Source: Thinopyrum elongatum
Lineage: Eukaryota; Streptophyta; Magnoliopsida; Poales; Poaceae
Length of the DNA: 64,000 nucleotides
Reading direction: 5' to 3'
Assembly: GCA_011799875.1 (NCBI GenBank)
Contig: CM022298.1
Location: 493,747,180 to 493,811,179 of the forward strand
Shown: positions 33,395-44,944 of the stretch, one piece after another
Numbering within the stretch: the first letter of the stretch is position 1
Layout of the letters: every line of letters begins with the position of its first letter
Made by a program: the position numbers and the translations under genes
Notes under the pieces: generated by a model
Told to the model about the DNA's origin: nothing
Databases searched by the model: none
What the model saw: the letters and a program-made list of their open reading frames with translations, nothing else

Positions 33395-36300
33395 GCAACC
33401 ACACCGATTTCAATGAAGCTCAGGACCAGCCTGCCACCGTGATGGGTACTCTCCTTGTTAATTCAGTACCCGCTTCTGTTTTATTTGATTGGGAGCATCG
33501 CATTCATTCATGTCCGAAGAATTTGCATACAAACACGACATTAAATGTGAGGTCATGAAACACTGCAATAGTAATACACACCCCCGCGGGTCAATGTCAA
33601 ACCTCCATGGGTAGCAAACGACGTCACGTTGAAATTGAAGGGTGGAGTTTCATGCCCCTTTCATACTAAAGTCTTGTAGTATCGACCTCATTCTCGGAAT
33701 GGATTGGTTGAAAGCGCATACTGCTTCTATAGTTTGCGCCACGAAGATCGTTCATCTTTACACCCTTCTGATGAAAAATAAGCTACCAGGCTCAAATCAT
33801 CCAAAATGCCGAGGCGAGACTTTATGCCTTGAATGCGTTAAAACGCAACACCACTTGAAGGCATCGAGAACATTCCAGTTGTTCGCGAATTCCAAGGTGT
33901 TTTCCCAGAAGAACTCCAGGGATACCCCCTGCTCGAGTGTCGAATTTGTCATCGACTTGAAACCAGGCACCACCCCTATCGCCAAGCGACCTACAAGATG
34001 CCGCCACATGAACTCCTTGAACTTAAGGAGGAAATCGACGCTTCACTTCGTAAGGGTTTCATTCGCCCAAGTTCCTCTGCTTGGGGAGCACCTTCTCTCT
34101 TTGTCAGGAAGAAGGATGGATCAAACCGATTGGTCCAAGATTACCGTCCTATTAACCAAGCAACCATCCAGAACAAATATCCCCTTCCTCGGATAAACGA
34201 TCTGTATGATCAACTGGCGGGTTCATCAGTGTTCTCATAACTCGACTTAAGGTGGGTTACCACCAGATCCGCGTTCGTGAAGAGGATATCCCAAAGACCG
34301 CCTTCGGTACTCGATATGGCTCATCGAGTACACTGTCATGTCATTCGGCTTAACCAATGCTCCCGCCACATTCTCCCGCCTGATGAATTTATATCATGGA
34401 ATACCTGACAAGTTCGTCGTGGTTTACTTGGATGATATCCTAGTATACAAGAACAAAGAGGAACATGCTGAACATTTCGACTTGTTCTGGAGAAACTTCG
34501 AGAGCATCAACTATATGCTAAGTTTTCCAAGTGTGAATTCTGGCTTCCCGAAGTAACATACCTTGGCATGTCATCTCCAAGGATGGTATTGCGTCAACCC
34601 CGAGCGAGTTCAGGCTATTCTTGATTGGGCTCCTCCAAAGAACGTTAAGCAAGTTCGAAGTTTCTCGGACTCGCCAGCTATTGCCGTCGATTTGTCGAGA
34701 ACTTCTCCAAGATCGCCAAGCCCCTGACTAACCTGCTTCATAAAGGCGTCAAGTTCGATTGGACGGAAAAGTGTGTCAGGAAAGTTTCCAGACGCTCAAG
34801 ACAAGCTGACTTCTGCCCCAGTGCTTGCCCTCGATTCCCAGAGGGATTTTGTCATCTATTGTGATGCATCCCGTCAAGGATTAGGCGGTGTCCTAATGCA
34901 AGACCGCAGAGTAATTGCTTATGCTTCGCGTCAATTGCGTCCGCACGAAGAGAATTACCAGTACATGACCTCGAGCTTGCTGCCGTCATCCATGCACTAA
35001 AACAGTGGCGACATTACCTTCTCGGTAATCGTTGCGAGATCTACACCGTCATCAAAGTCTGAAGTATCTGTTCACTCAGCCAGACCTGAACCTCCCGTCA
35101 ACAGAGATGGATGGAGACCTAGCGGATTTAACTTGGTATTTCTTATACCCTGGCAAGGCTAATGTAATGGCCGATGCCTTGAGCCGCAAGTCTATTGCAG
35201 TCACCTCCAGTTTCACGAAGTTCAACCTTCGCTTATTGAAGAATTCAGAAAGCTGAATCTCCACATTGTTCTCCTGGAGCACTCGCTCCCCCTCCTGAAG
35301 GTTCTACAAAATGAACCTCCACGTTGTTTCCCACGGTTCTCTTAATACCCTGGTTGCTAAACCAGATCTCGTGGACAGCATCAAGACGCTGCAGGGGTAT
35401 GACTCTCAAGCCCACAAGATTAAGCGCTATCTCGCTGAAGGAAGGCCTTGTTCTTCACTATTGATGATACTGGCACATTGTTCTTTAAAAGTCGTCTAGT
35501 GGTCCCCTCTAAAGGTAACCTGGGTATGACTCGGAGGTCATGCAAGAGCTCACGACACTCGTTGTCTATTCATCCCGGCAGTACCAAGATGTACCAAGAC
35601 ATCCGTCAAAGATTCTGGTGGTCAAACATGAAGCAAGACATTGCTCGCTATGTTGCTGAATGTGATGTTGCCGTCGCGTCAAAGCAGAACATCAAAGGCC
35701 CGCCGGAACTCTGCAACCAATTGCTGTTCCTGAATGGAAATGGGACCATGTTGAAATGGACTTTATCACTGGGTTTCCCAAATCACAGAAAGGTAATGAT
35801 GCTATTTTGTCGTCATTGACCGACTTTCCAAAGTTGCACATTTTCTAGCCGTCAAAGGGACGATCACTGCTAGTCAGCTCGCAACTCTCTACATGTCCAG
35901 AATTGTTTCACTTCACGGTATTCCACTGGTTATCAGTTCAGACCGTGGCAGCTTATTCACTTCAAGATTCTGGGCAAGCTTCCAAGAAGCTAGGGAACTC
36001 ACTGTCCTTCAGCACCGCTTTTTCACCCTCAGTCTCAAGGACAAGTTGAACGAGTCAACCAAGTTCTCGAAGACATGCTTCGAGCTTGTGTCATATCCTT
36101 CGGAAGGAAATGGGAAGAATCTCTCCATATGCCGAATTCTCTACAATAAAGCTATCAAGCCAGTCTGAAGATGGCCCCTTTGAAGTATTGTACGGACGAA
36201 AGTGCCGAACCCCTCTAAATTGGGCAGAAACTGGGGAACGTCCACTCCGGTCCGGATATTATCCAAACTTGCCGAAGATCAGTTCGCGTTGTCCGCGAGC

Positions 36301-36790
36301 ATTTGAAGACTGCTAGTCACGTCAAAAGAGTCAGTATGACCGCAAACACAAAGATATGGTCTATCAACCTGGCGAAAAGGCTATATTCGAGTCCACCGAT
36401 GTAAAGGTACACACCGATTCGGGATCAAGGGCAAGCTAGCTCCTCGCTTATTGGTCCTTTCACTGTTCTTGAAAGCGTGGTAGAGTGGCATATCAGTTGG
36501 AACTTCACCGAACCTTTCCAGGTTCAGATGTGTTCACGTATCGCAACTCCGCGCTGCTTCAAAGACCCTATCCGCGGAGATAGATCACGAATTGCTTGAA
36601 CTGCAACAAGACCTCTCTTATAAAGAGCATCCGGTCCGCATCTCGATCAAGCCGAGCGTCGCACACGCCAGAAGGTTATCAAGTTCCTCAAGGTTCAGTG
36701 GTCAAACCATTCTGAGGATGAAGCCCTTGGGAAGCGAGGATGTCTTCGCGATGAATACCCCGCTTGTTTCTTTTACCTCCTAAATCTCGG
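33395..36790 (+). pseudogene. Chromovirus pol, copy 1, full length but frameshifted
   Basis: Blocks in order: a protease remnant near 33440-33560; RT from about 33990 ([20 protein letters not shown], the intact YLDD box at 34424-34435, RSF-LGLASY region near 34660); RNase H from about 34800 ([15 protein letters not shown]); an integrase zinc region near 35560; the integrase core 35740-36100 (DRLSKVAHFLA, SSDRGSLFTSRFW); a chromodomain-like tail at 36590-36790 with HPVRI and RRTRQKVIKFLK-type residues in shifted frames. More than ten frameshifts are visible against copy 2, nearly all single-base gains or losses, and few substitutions. Confidence 0.85.
36590..36790 (+). pseudogene. Chromodomain at integrase C-terminus
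   Basis: Over the three forward frames, the segment reads as EHPVRI, then a Lys/Arg-rich VIKFLKVQWSNHSEDEA-like stretch, then EDVLRDEYP-like text. This is the pattern of Tekay/Del-type chromodomains, which in this clade direct integration to methylated heterochromatin. Two or more frameshifts prevent a single open frame. Confidence 0.65.
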
Positions 36791-36803
36791 GACGAGATTT
36801 CTT

Positions 36804-36818
36804 GTAGTGGAGGAGATT
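36804..36818 (+). other. Polypurine tract of the chromovirus
   Basis: GTAGTGGAGGAGATT immediately before LTR 2. It is absent before LTR 3, where RNase H coding sequence joins the LTR directly. Confidence 0.7.
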
Positions 36819-39800
36819 TGTAACACCCCCTGTATTAAGCTACAGAGATCACCCTTTTGATGAGGCCTGTCATCATGATAATAGTGCATAATCATCATTA
36901 GCATCATATTGCATTTCAACTCCTAAGTCAAATTCAAATTTAAATGAAAGTGGGATATAAAAGTTGTCCAACATAGAAACTAAAATGTCAGATAAGTAAC
37001 AAATATTCCAGAGGCTATTAAAATTGAAACCAACATCATTGGAATTGGATAAGTGACTCGAACAGCCTCAAACAGTGGATAAAGATAATATTTAATAACC
37101 ATTTATTAAATCTGAAATAAATATGGAATTATGTTTTGTCCAAACAATTTAGGTGTTAAGGAATAATGCGCTGGTATTTGTGAAATAGGTCACACTTTTT
37201 ACAAAACCATTTGGGGCCTAAACATTTAACAGTAAAGAAAAGGGAAAAGAAACAGAAAAACAAAAGAAAGAAAAGGCCCCCCTGGCCAACTGGGCCAGGC
37301 GGCCCAGCTGGCCGACCCACCTGGCCCCAACTGGCCGGCCCCGCCCATCCCTGCCTTATCCCCATGGGGGGGGGAAACCCAACAGCACCCCCCCCCCCAC
37401 TTCCCCCTCTCCCGATATATCCCCCCCTCTCCCCGATTGGATCGGGATCGAGAGGTGGAGGTCGCCGCGACGCCCCGACCCTCCGCCCGCCGCCGCCCTG
37501 CCTTGCCATTGCTCCTTGACGCCGTCGCCGGAGCGCTTCCCCCGCCGGCCTGGCTTCTCCTCTCCGCCGTCGTCCCCGTCTTCCTCCTCGCGCTCCCACT
37601 GCCCCGTCCCTACGCTCCCTCGTGTGAGGCCCCGGTCCTCCTCTCTCGCTCGCCTGCCCGCCGTCCCCCCGCCGCGCCACCTTGCTCCGCTCCGGCCGTG
37701 ACACGCCCTCGCGCGCGCCCGTCCCCGCTCTCACCGCGGTCGGGCGTGCCCTGGCCATGCGCCGCGCCGTCCGGCCGTGCCCGTCGCCCAGCGGTCACCG
37801 CGCCCAGCGCCTCGCCCCCCGCTGAGGCCTCTCGCTCGCCGGCCCCTACTCACTACCCCCCGCGCTGCCTGCGCCTCACCCTCGCCTACCTCTGCCGCCA
37901 GTCCACCTCGCCCCTCTACTACGCCGCCTCCGGCCACCGGTCCTCTTCCCCCCCCCCCCCCCCGCGGCTCAAGCCGCGCCGTGCCGCCGGCCGCGCGCCC
38001 TCGCGGCCATCTCCCGCGACCGTGCGATGGCCCCTGGCGCCCCCATCGCCGTGCCCTTCCGTTCGAGCGGTGTTCGCCCGCCCGTTACCCGTACCCAGCG
38101 CCCGTTAAGTCCCCCTGGCCCTTTACATGGGGCGCCAGCCCCAGAACGTTTTAATAAAAAGGAAATAAAAATAAAAATAAAAATAATAAAAATAATTAAT
38201 TATTATTAATTAATCCTGATTAGGTTTAATTTAATTAACTAATTAGTGTTAACATTAACAGTAATATAATTAGTTAACCCTAATTAATTTACGTCTATGA
38301 CATGTGGGACCCACCTGTCAGGGCGCCTGCTGACAATCACATGATGTCATGCTGACATCATCGCAGCGACTGTTTCGGATAATGTTGAATTAATAATTAT
38401 ATTAAATTTCAGAAATTAAATAAAAACTTTAGAAAATCATAACTTTTAAACCGTAACTCCGGATGAACAATGATTTTTATACATGAAACTTGCCAGAACG
38501 ACTAGACGAAACCCGGATACGCCCCGTATCTCCGTCAGACTAAGCCTCTCAGCTATGAGAACGTTGAACATTAGACCATTCCATAATGATAGTGTCCAAC
38601 TTTAATTAATAAATCCGAATAATTCCTAAATTACCAATCGCTAGTTAGGCTTATATCGCCCCCGGCATATCAGTTAGACATGTCATGCATCCCTGCATTA
38701 TTTCCGTGTGTTTACGTTTCTTCCCTCTTCTCTTCGGTAGACTACGAGACCGACGCAGCTGCTGGTGCCCGCCGACTACGTTGTTGACTCGACCCGTACT
38801 TGCCAAGACAACCAGGGCAAGCCCCCCCCCCCCCTTGATCACCAATATCGCCTATTCTCCTCTATACTGCTTTGCATATAGTATGTGTATGCATGTTCCA
38901 CTGCTTTCCGTTAATCTATTCTGCGCTGGGCCATAGCCTTGTCATTGTTGCTACTGTTGTTGCTACCTTACCTGCAATCCTAAATACTTAGATAAGGATC
39001 TAGTTTATCATCATTGGCCCTGCATTCTTGTCAGTCTGCCTTGCTATACTATCGGGCCCGTGATCCTCGGAGGTGATCACGGGTGTATACTATACACATA
39101 GTGCATACTATACAATGGTGACTAAAGTCGGATCGCCGAAAGTACCGCGAGGATTCACGGATTGTGGGGCTGAACAGGACTTTGTCCCAACGGCCCTTTG
39201 AGTGGATCTTGTGGCGAGCGACAGGGCAGGTTTGAGAACACCTAGGAGTACAGTGGGCCAAGCCCTGTGCGGCCGTTCGCGTTTACTTCATAATAACACG
39301 CTTAACGAGATTGGATATTTGATCTGAGTCGGCCACGGCCTATACGCACTAACCAACTACGCGGGAGTATTTATGGGTATCCCGGCGTCGTGGTATCCCA
39401 GCTGAACCTTCTTGACGTCAGCGACTGAGCGGCGCGCGCCCGTGTTGGAACCGCGCTAACGTAACCGCCGTGAGTCGTGTGGGTTTCTAAAAGCTTCTCT
39501 CCGCGGCCTGCGTACTCAACGTGGCAAGGAGCGCACTGGGCGATGGGCCCAGACCCAGAGGCCTAGGATTATCCGGGTGCTGACGCTCTCTGTTGAGCCT
39601 AGGTGGGGCTGCGACGTGTGATCTTCCGCCGGGTCATGGACCCAGGAAAGTGTGCCGGCCAAAGGGATCGAGCGTGTTGGGAATATGTGGTGCACCCTGC
39701 AGTGGAAGTTATCATCGATACCTGTCCGTAAATGTAGCTCGTGGTGGTTGGAGATGGACGTATGGGTAATGGTTGCTAGTTTGTGTTGGTTTTGGTGGAG

Positions 39801-40682
39801 GGTGGAAAGAGGATTTTCGGGGTAGGAGAGATGTGGAGGGTGGGGGGGAATTTGGAGGTGGGAGTCGGAGATGTGACGGTTACGGGAGACGACGAGTTGT
39901 ATTCCGACCCTCATTGACAACTAGAAATGGATACTTAATAAAACACACCCTTAAAGTGACAAGATATAACCCGGTGTCGCTCTCTCGCATGGTGGCGCAC
40001 GGAGAGGATCGCGGTAGGATTTGCTATACGTTGTTGTTTGGTTAACTTCCAACTAAATCTCTTCTATTCTTCAAGATGAAGCTGGCCAGAAGCGTAGTCT
40101 TGACAGGACTAGCTATCCCCCTCTTATTCTGGCATTCCTGCAGTTCATTCCCCGATATGCCCTTTACACATATACCATGCATATGTAAGTATAGATCTTG
40201 CTTCGAGTACTTTGGATGAGTACTTCACGGTGTGCTGCTTTCCCCCTCCTTTCCCCCTTTCTCCCTTCTGCTGGTTGTCCGCAACCAGATGTTGGAGCCC
40301 AGAGCCGACGCCACCTTCGAACACTACCGACCAGGACGGAGCCTACTACTACGTCCAGACCCACGACCAGGAGTAGTTTTAGGAGGATCCAGGCAAGGAG
40401 CCCTGCGCCTGTTCATAGACTGTTGTATCCCTGTTTGTGCTAGCCTCCTTATGGCACCTTGTTTACCCTATTTCTTACTCAGATCTTGTTTGCTTCCAGC
40501 TGACTCGTCTAGATCAGCATTTGTTATTTCGAGCCCTGCGTGGCCCCCTGGCTTGTATTATGATGCTTGGTATGACTTATTTATTGTTTTAGAGTTGTTT
40601 GTGAATCTTCCGGAGTCCCGATCTTGATGATCGTACAACGTTTGCGTGCATGATTAGTGTACGATCGAGCAGGTGCGCCACA
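36819..40682 (+). repeat. Chromovirus LTR 2, indel-rich (3864 bp)
   Basis: It aligns end to end with LTRs 1 and 3 but has many one-base gains and losses and a foreign G-rich stretch at 39722-39890. That insert accounts for most of the excess length. The 5' end abuts the polypurine tract, the 3' end the second primer site. Confidence 0.85.
39722..39890. other. G/T-rich foreign stretch inside LTR 2
   Basis: It replaces a ~25-bp segment that LTRs 1 and 3 share (about 30140-30160 and 47865-47885). The plus strand is dominated by G and T with very few C (for example GGAGGGTGGAAAGAGG, GTGGAGGGTGGGGGGG). No target duplication or coding is visible. Confidence 0.7.
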
Positions 40683-41107
40683 GTTGGGGTATCAAGCCGC
40701 CTGCCTGTAGGAATCCCCCTTTCCAATCCTTGGCCGAAGTTGAGTCTAGACAAAGAAACCGTTTTTACTCTACTATCTTGGTGTGTGGCTTACGGGCCCA
40801 CATTGCCAACTGGTGTGTATTGGATCTTTTATCCCGTCTATACTCTGGGACTCTGATCTCTCTTCTACTGCTACCTACTCCCTCAGGGTTAAATGAAGTT
40901 TTACTGACCCGACACTTGTAGATCAAATCGTAAATTCTGCTACCCTGAAGCTGGATATCTGTGGCATTTCCCTGTCGTTTTTTTTTTTGTCTATTAGTCT
41001 TGATATCATTTCCTTTTCTCTTTCCTTGTTTTGTTTAACCTTCTCTCTCTCGAGTGTGTTAAACCTCTTATTGTCGTTGAACAACCTGAATTTCTCTATT
41101 TTCAGTT

Positions 41108-43200
41108 ATGGACCGTATTGTTTCCATCCACCGCGTCCTACGACACAATCAGCTTGTGCTTCTCACTTGGGCTCTTATACCCTGGGTTTCCAGCTGTCTA
41201 TCGTCTCTTATGACTCAACTTGCTACCGTTGTACCTTAGTACTTGGTTTTATTAGGTTTAATACCGCGAGTTCAACAGGAACAGTACTATGCTGAAGTTC
41301 TGATTTATGATCACATAACACAACTCAGCACCGAGCTACACTTTTTCCGGATTAGGCGTGACGATTAGATGGCAGTCCACTGATGCCGCCTACTCCTGGG
41401 GCTGTCTCACTTCTACGAGGGGAGCACCTGCTATCTTGGATTACTCCGGTTTCCATACATTCCGTATGTCCCCTGCTTGAGATGCTACCGGATACTACAC
41501 GCTATCTGTGCCCCGTACGAGCCTCGTCGCTACGACCCTCGCGTTCTGATTCAGTGGCACTCCAGGCTCTGGATCGGCACTGTTCGGGCTCTTGTGCCGT
41601 CGAGGTTGGTTGCCACTCGAGCACGTCTCTAGCATGCTATACGCAGTTTGCTGCCCGCTGTTCGTGCAGGGATACTCCGGAGCACATTCCTTTTTTTTAA
41701 TCCTGGCAGGACTCATATGTATGCTGGTATTGACTGGCCTAACCTGTTGGGGGTCACACACTCGACACGTGGACCTCTTCTTACACAGCTCGAGACCGGG
41801 TTCTGCATCAGAGTGGCACATGGAGCACCAAGGATCTTTCCCTTTCCGCGACGAACATTCGTCGCCGCACTCGCAGCTACCCCTCCCCCCGCCCTATACT
41901 GGTTCTCTCCTCTGGTTCTCTCCGCGTTGTGTAGCCTTTGCTATCCATCTCGTTGCGTGTCTTCCTTCCGTACCGCGTGCCTGCGCGACGCCTAGTATGT
42001 CTAGCTTTTGATTTGCGCCGTTATGGCTGTCCGCTTGTACCCGACGTTGTTATGGATCTGTATGTCTTAATCGACTACTTTTATGTATGTGATGCACTGC
42101 TTAAAACTATTGTCGAGTTTACATCATGCTTGTTCCTAAGCACTCGTTCTCTTTTTACTAACGACCCCCCCTGTTAAAAATTTAAGCAGGATGTTAACCC
42201 TCTGGTTGTGTCTGGACGTAGGTGCCATACCGATCCACCACGCCGAACTCATTGCTGGAATGATGCAGCAATTTGAACTGCAACGTCAGTTCATGCAAGG
42301 GATCCGGGATCATTTCCTCGTCCCAATATTGAACGCAGGATCCTGGCCCGGACCGTGCAGGACTTTATGCGGCTGCCTCAACCCAAACCGTCTACGACCG
42401 CGGCTCACTCAGCCACCGGATGGCGGATGAACTGGCTTCGCGACCTCCCCTAGAGTGGGAAATCTGGTGCGTTGCCCGCTGCAAACATGTCACCTTCGCC
42501 TCCTTCTTTCTCAAGGCCCCGCTGCTCATGTGGGACAGCCACCATGCGCACCTCAATCCAGCTGTCACAGTCATCACTTGGGCCGGATTTCCAAGCTGTC
42601 CTTCCTTGCCCCCGTTTGCTCCCAGGGAATCATGGACGCGAGAAGCCAGAGTTCCGCAACCTCACCCAGGACAACAAGACAGTGGAAAGCCTATCACGTG
42701 AAGTTTCTGGAATTTATCCCGCTATGCTAAGAAGACATTCCCAATGATGCTCTGCCTGTCAGACAAAGGTTTCGGCGAAGGACTTCAGAAGCTGACATCA
42801 AGCTTAGCGGCTCCTTGTGCATGAATTGATAATGTCTCCATCTTGGTGAATCAAGGCTATCCAGGTTCCAGGTCGAGACTGGTCTGGCAGGCACCCAAGG
42901 GATCCTTAGGCGCAACCGGACCCGGTTGCATCTCGAGCCAGCCTGCATCAGAAGCGTCGATCTGATTCCAAACAGCGTGTACCGTCCAGCTGCACTGTCT
43001 CCAAGACGGTCCTATACTGCCCACGCCTGCCTCACCACCTAGGCACATACTTCCAGCTCCACCACCCCGAGCTCCTGCTCCTAATCCCATGATAGCTGTG
43101 GCTACAAGTTTGGCAGCCAGGTCATTTTTCCAGAACTGCTTCAGACCCAGAACCAACTGGCACGTCCTGCAACTGCCTGTAGGAACAATCAGCCTCGGCA
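41108..43200 (+). pseudogene. Upstream frame and gag, copy 2 (indel-rich)
   Basis: 41108-41700 repeats the upstream frame of copy 1. 42190-42750 repeats the capsid domain (FASFFLKAP, NLTQDNKTVE in separate frames). A zinc-knuckle remnant lies near 43090-43140. A poly-T run at 40979-40987 and a long poly-G run at about 43373-43387 replace ordinary sequence of copy 1. Confidence 0.7.
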
Positions 43201-43445
43201 ACACAATGCCAAGTCTTATGGGCGTAATTTTCAGGCCAACCACACACCGATTTCAATGAGCTCGGACCAGCCCTCCAACCGGATGGGTACTACTCTCCTT
43301 TGTTAATTCATTCCCCCGCTTCTGTTTTATTTGATTCCGGGACATCGCATTCATTCATGTCCGAGAGAATTTGGGGGGGGGGGGGGGCAGACAAGCACAC
43401 ATTACCTGTGAGGTCATGAACACTGCAATAGTAATACACACCCCC

Positions 43446-43575
43446 GCGGTCAATGTCAAACCTCCATGGGTAGGCAACGACGTCAACCGTTGAAATTGAA
43501 GGCTGGAGTTGCGGGTCAATGTCAAACCTCCATGGGTAGCAACGACGTCACCGTTGAAATTGAAGGGCTGGAGTT
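43446..43575 (+). repeat. 65-bp tandem duplication at a quality boundary
   Basis: 43446-43510 and 43511-43575 are the same text; the first has extra and missing single bases, the second matches a clean reading frame. Copy 1 of the element has this segment once (about 33585-33647). Confidence 0.85.
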
Positions 43576-44944
43576 TCATGCCTCCCCTTTCATACTAAAG
43601 TCTTGTAGTATCGACCTCATTCTCGGAATGGATTGGTTGAAAGCGCATACTGCTTCTATAGTTTGCGCCACGAAGATCGTCCATCTTCTACACCCTTCTG
43701 ATGAAATAATAAGCTACCAGGCTCAAATCATCCAAAATGCCGAGGCGAGACTTTATGCCTTGAATGCGTTAAACGCATCACCACTTGAAGGCATCGAGAA
43801 CATTCCAGTTGTTCGCGAATTCCAAGGTGTTTTCCCAGAAGAACTCCCAGGGATACCCCCTGCTCGAGCTGTCGAATTTGTCATCGACTTGAAACCAGGC
43901 ACCACCCCTATCGCCAAGCGACCCTACAAGATGCCGCCACATGAACTCCTTGAACTTAAGGAGGAAATCGACGCTTCACTTCGTAAGGGTTTCATTCGCC
44001 CAAGTTCCTCTGCTTGGGGAGCACCTTCTCTCTTTGTCAGGAAGAAGGATGGATCAAACCGATTGGTCCAAGATTACCGTCCTATTAACCAAGCAACCAT
44101 CCAGAACAAATATCCCCTTCCTCGGATAAACGATCTGTATGATCAACTGGCGGGTTCATCAGTGTTCTCTAAACTCGACTTAAGGTTGGGTTACCACCAG
44201 ATCCGCGTTCGTGAAGAGGATATCCCAAAGACCGCCTTCGTTACTCGATATGGCTCATACGAGTACACTGTCATGTCATTCGGCTTAACCAATGCTCCCG
44301 CCACATTCTCCCGCCTGATGAATTATATATTCATGGAATACCTTGACAAGTTCGTCGTGGTTTACTTGGATGATATCCTAGTATACTCCAAGAACAAAGA
44401 GGAACATGCTGAACATCTTCGACTTGTTCTGGAAAAACTTCGAGAGCATCAACTATATGCTAAGTTTTCCAAGTGTGAATTCTGGCTTCCCGAAGTAACA
44501 TACCTTGGACATGTCATCTCCAAGGATGGTATTGCCGTCAACCCCGAGCGAGTTCAGGCTATTCTTGATTGGGCTCCTCCAAAGAACGTCAAGCAAGTTC
44601 GAAGTTTTCTCGGACTCGCCAGCTATTGCCGTCGATTTGTCGAGAACTTCTCCAAGATCGCCAAGCCCCTGACTAACCTGCTTCATAAAGGCGTCAAGTT
44701 CGATTGGACGGAAAAGTGTCAGGAAAGTTTCCAGACGCTCAAAGACAAGCTGACTTCTGCCCCAGTGCTTGCCCCTCCTGATTCCCAGAGGGATTTTGTC
44801 ATCTATTGTGATGCATCCCGTCAAGGATTAGGCGGTGTCCTAATGCAAGACCGCAGAGTAATTGCTTATGCTTCGCGTCAATTGCGTCCGCACGAAGAGA
44901 ATTACCCAGTACATGACCTCGAGCTTGCTGCCGTCATCCATGCA
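43511..44944 (+). pseudogene. Chromovirus pol, copy 2: protease end, RT and partial RNase H
   Basis: One clean open frame of nearly 480 codons (the frame runs 43466-44986, ending by chance inside LTR 3). It holds the end of the protease region ([15 protein letters not shown]), then RT with [47 protein letters not shown], the intact YLDD box at 44363-44374, and RNase H up to [11 protein letters not shown]. There coding stops and LTR 3 begins at 44945. Integrase and chromodomain are absent. The domain is open and undamaged, unlike its sister copy. Confidence 0.9.
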
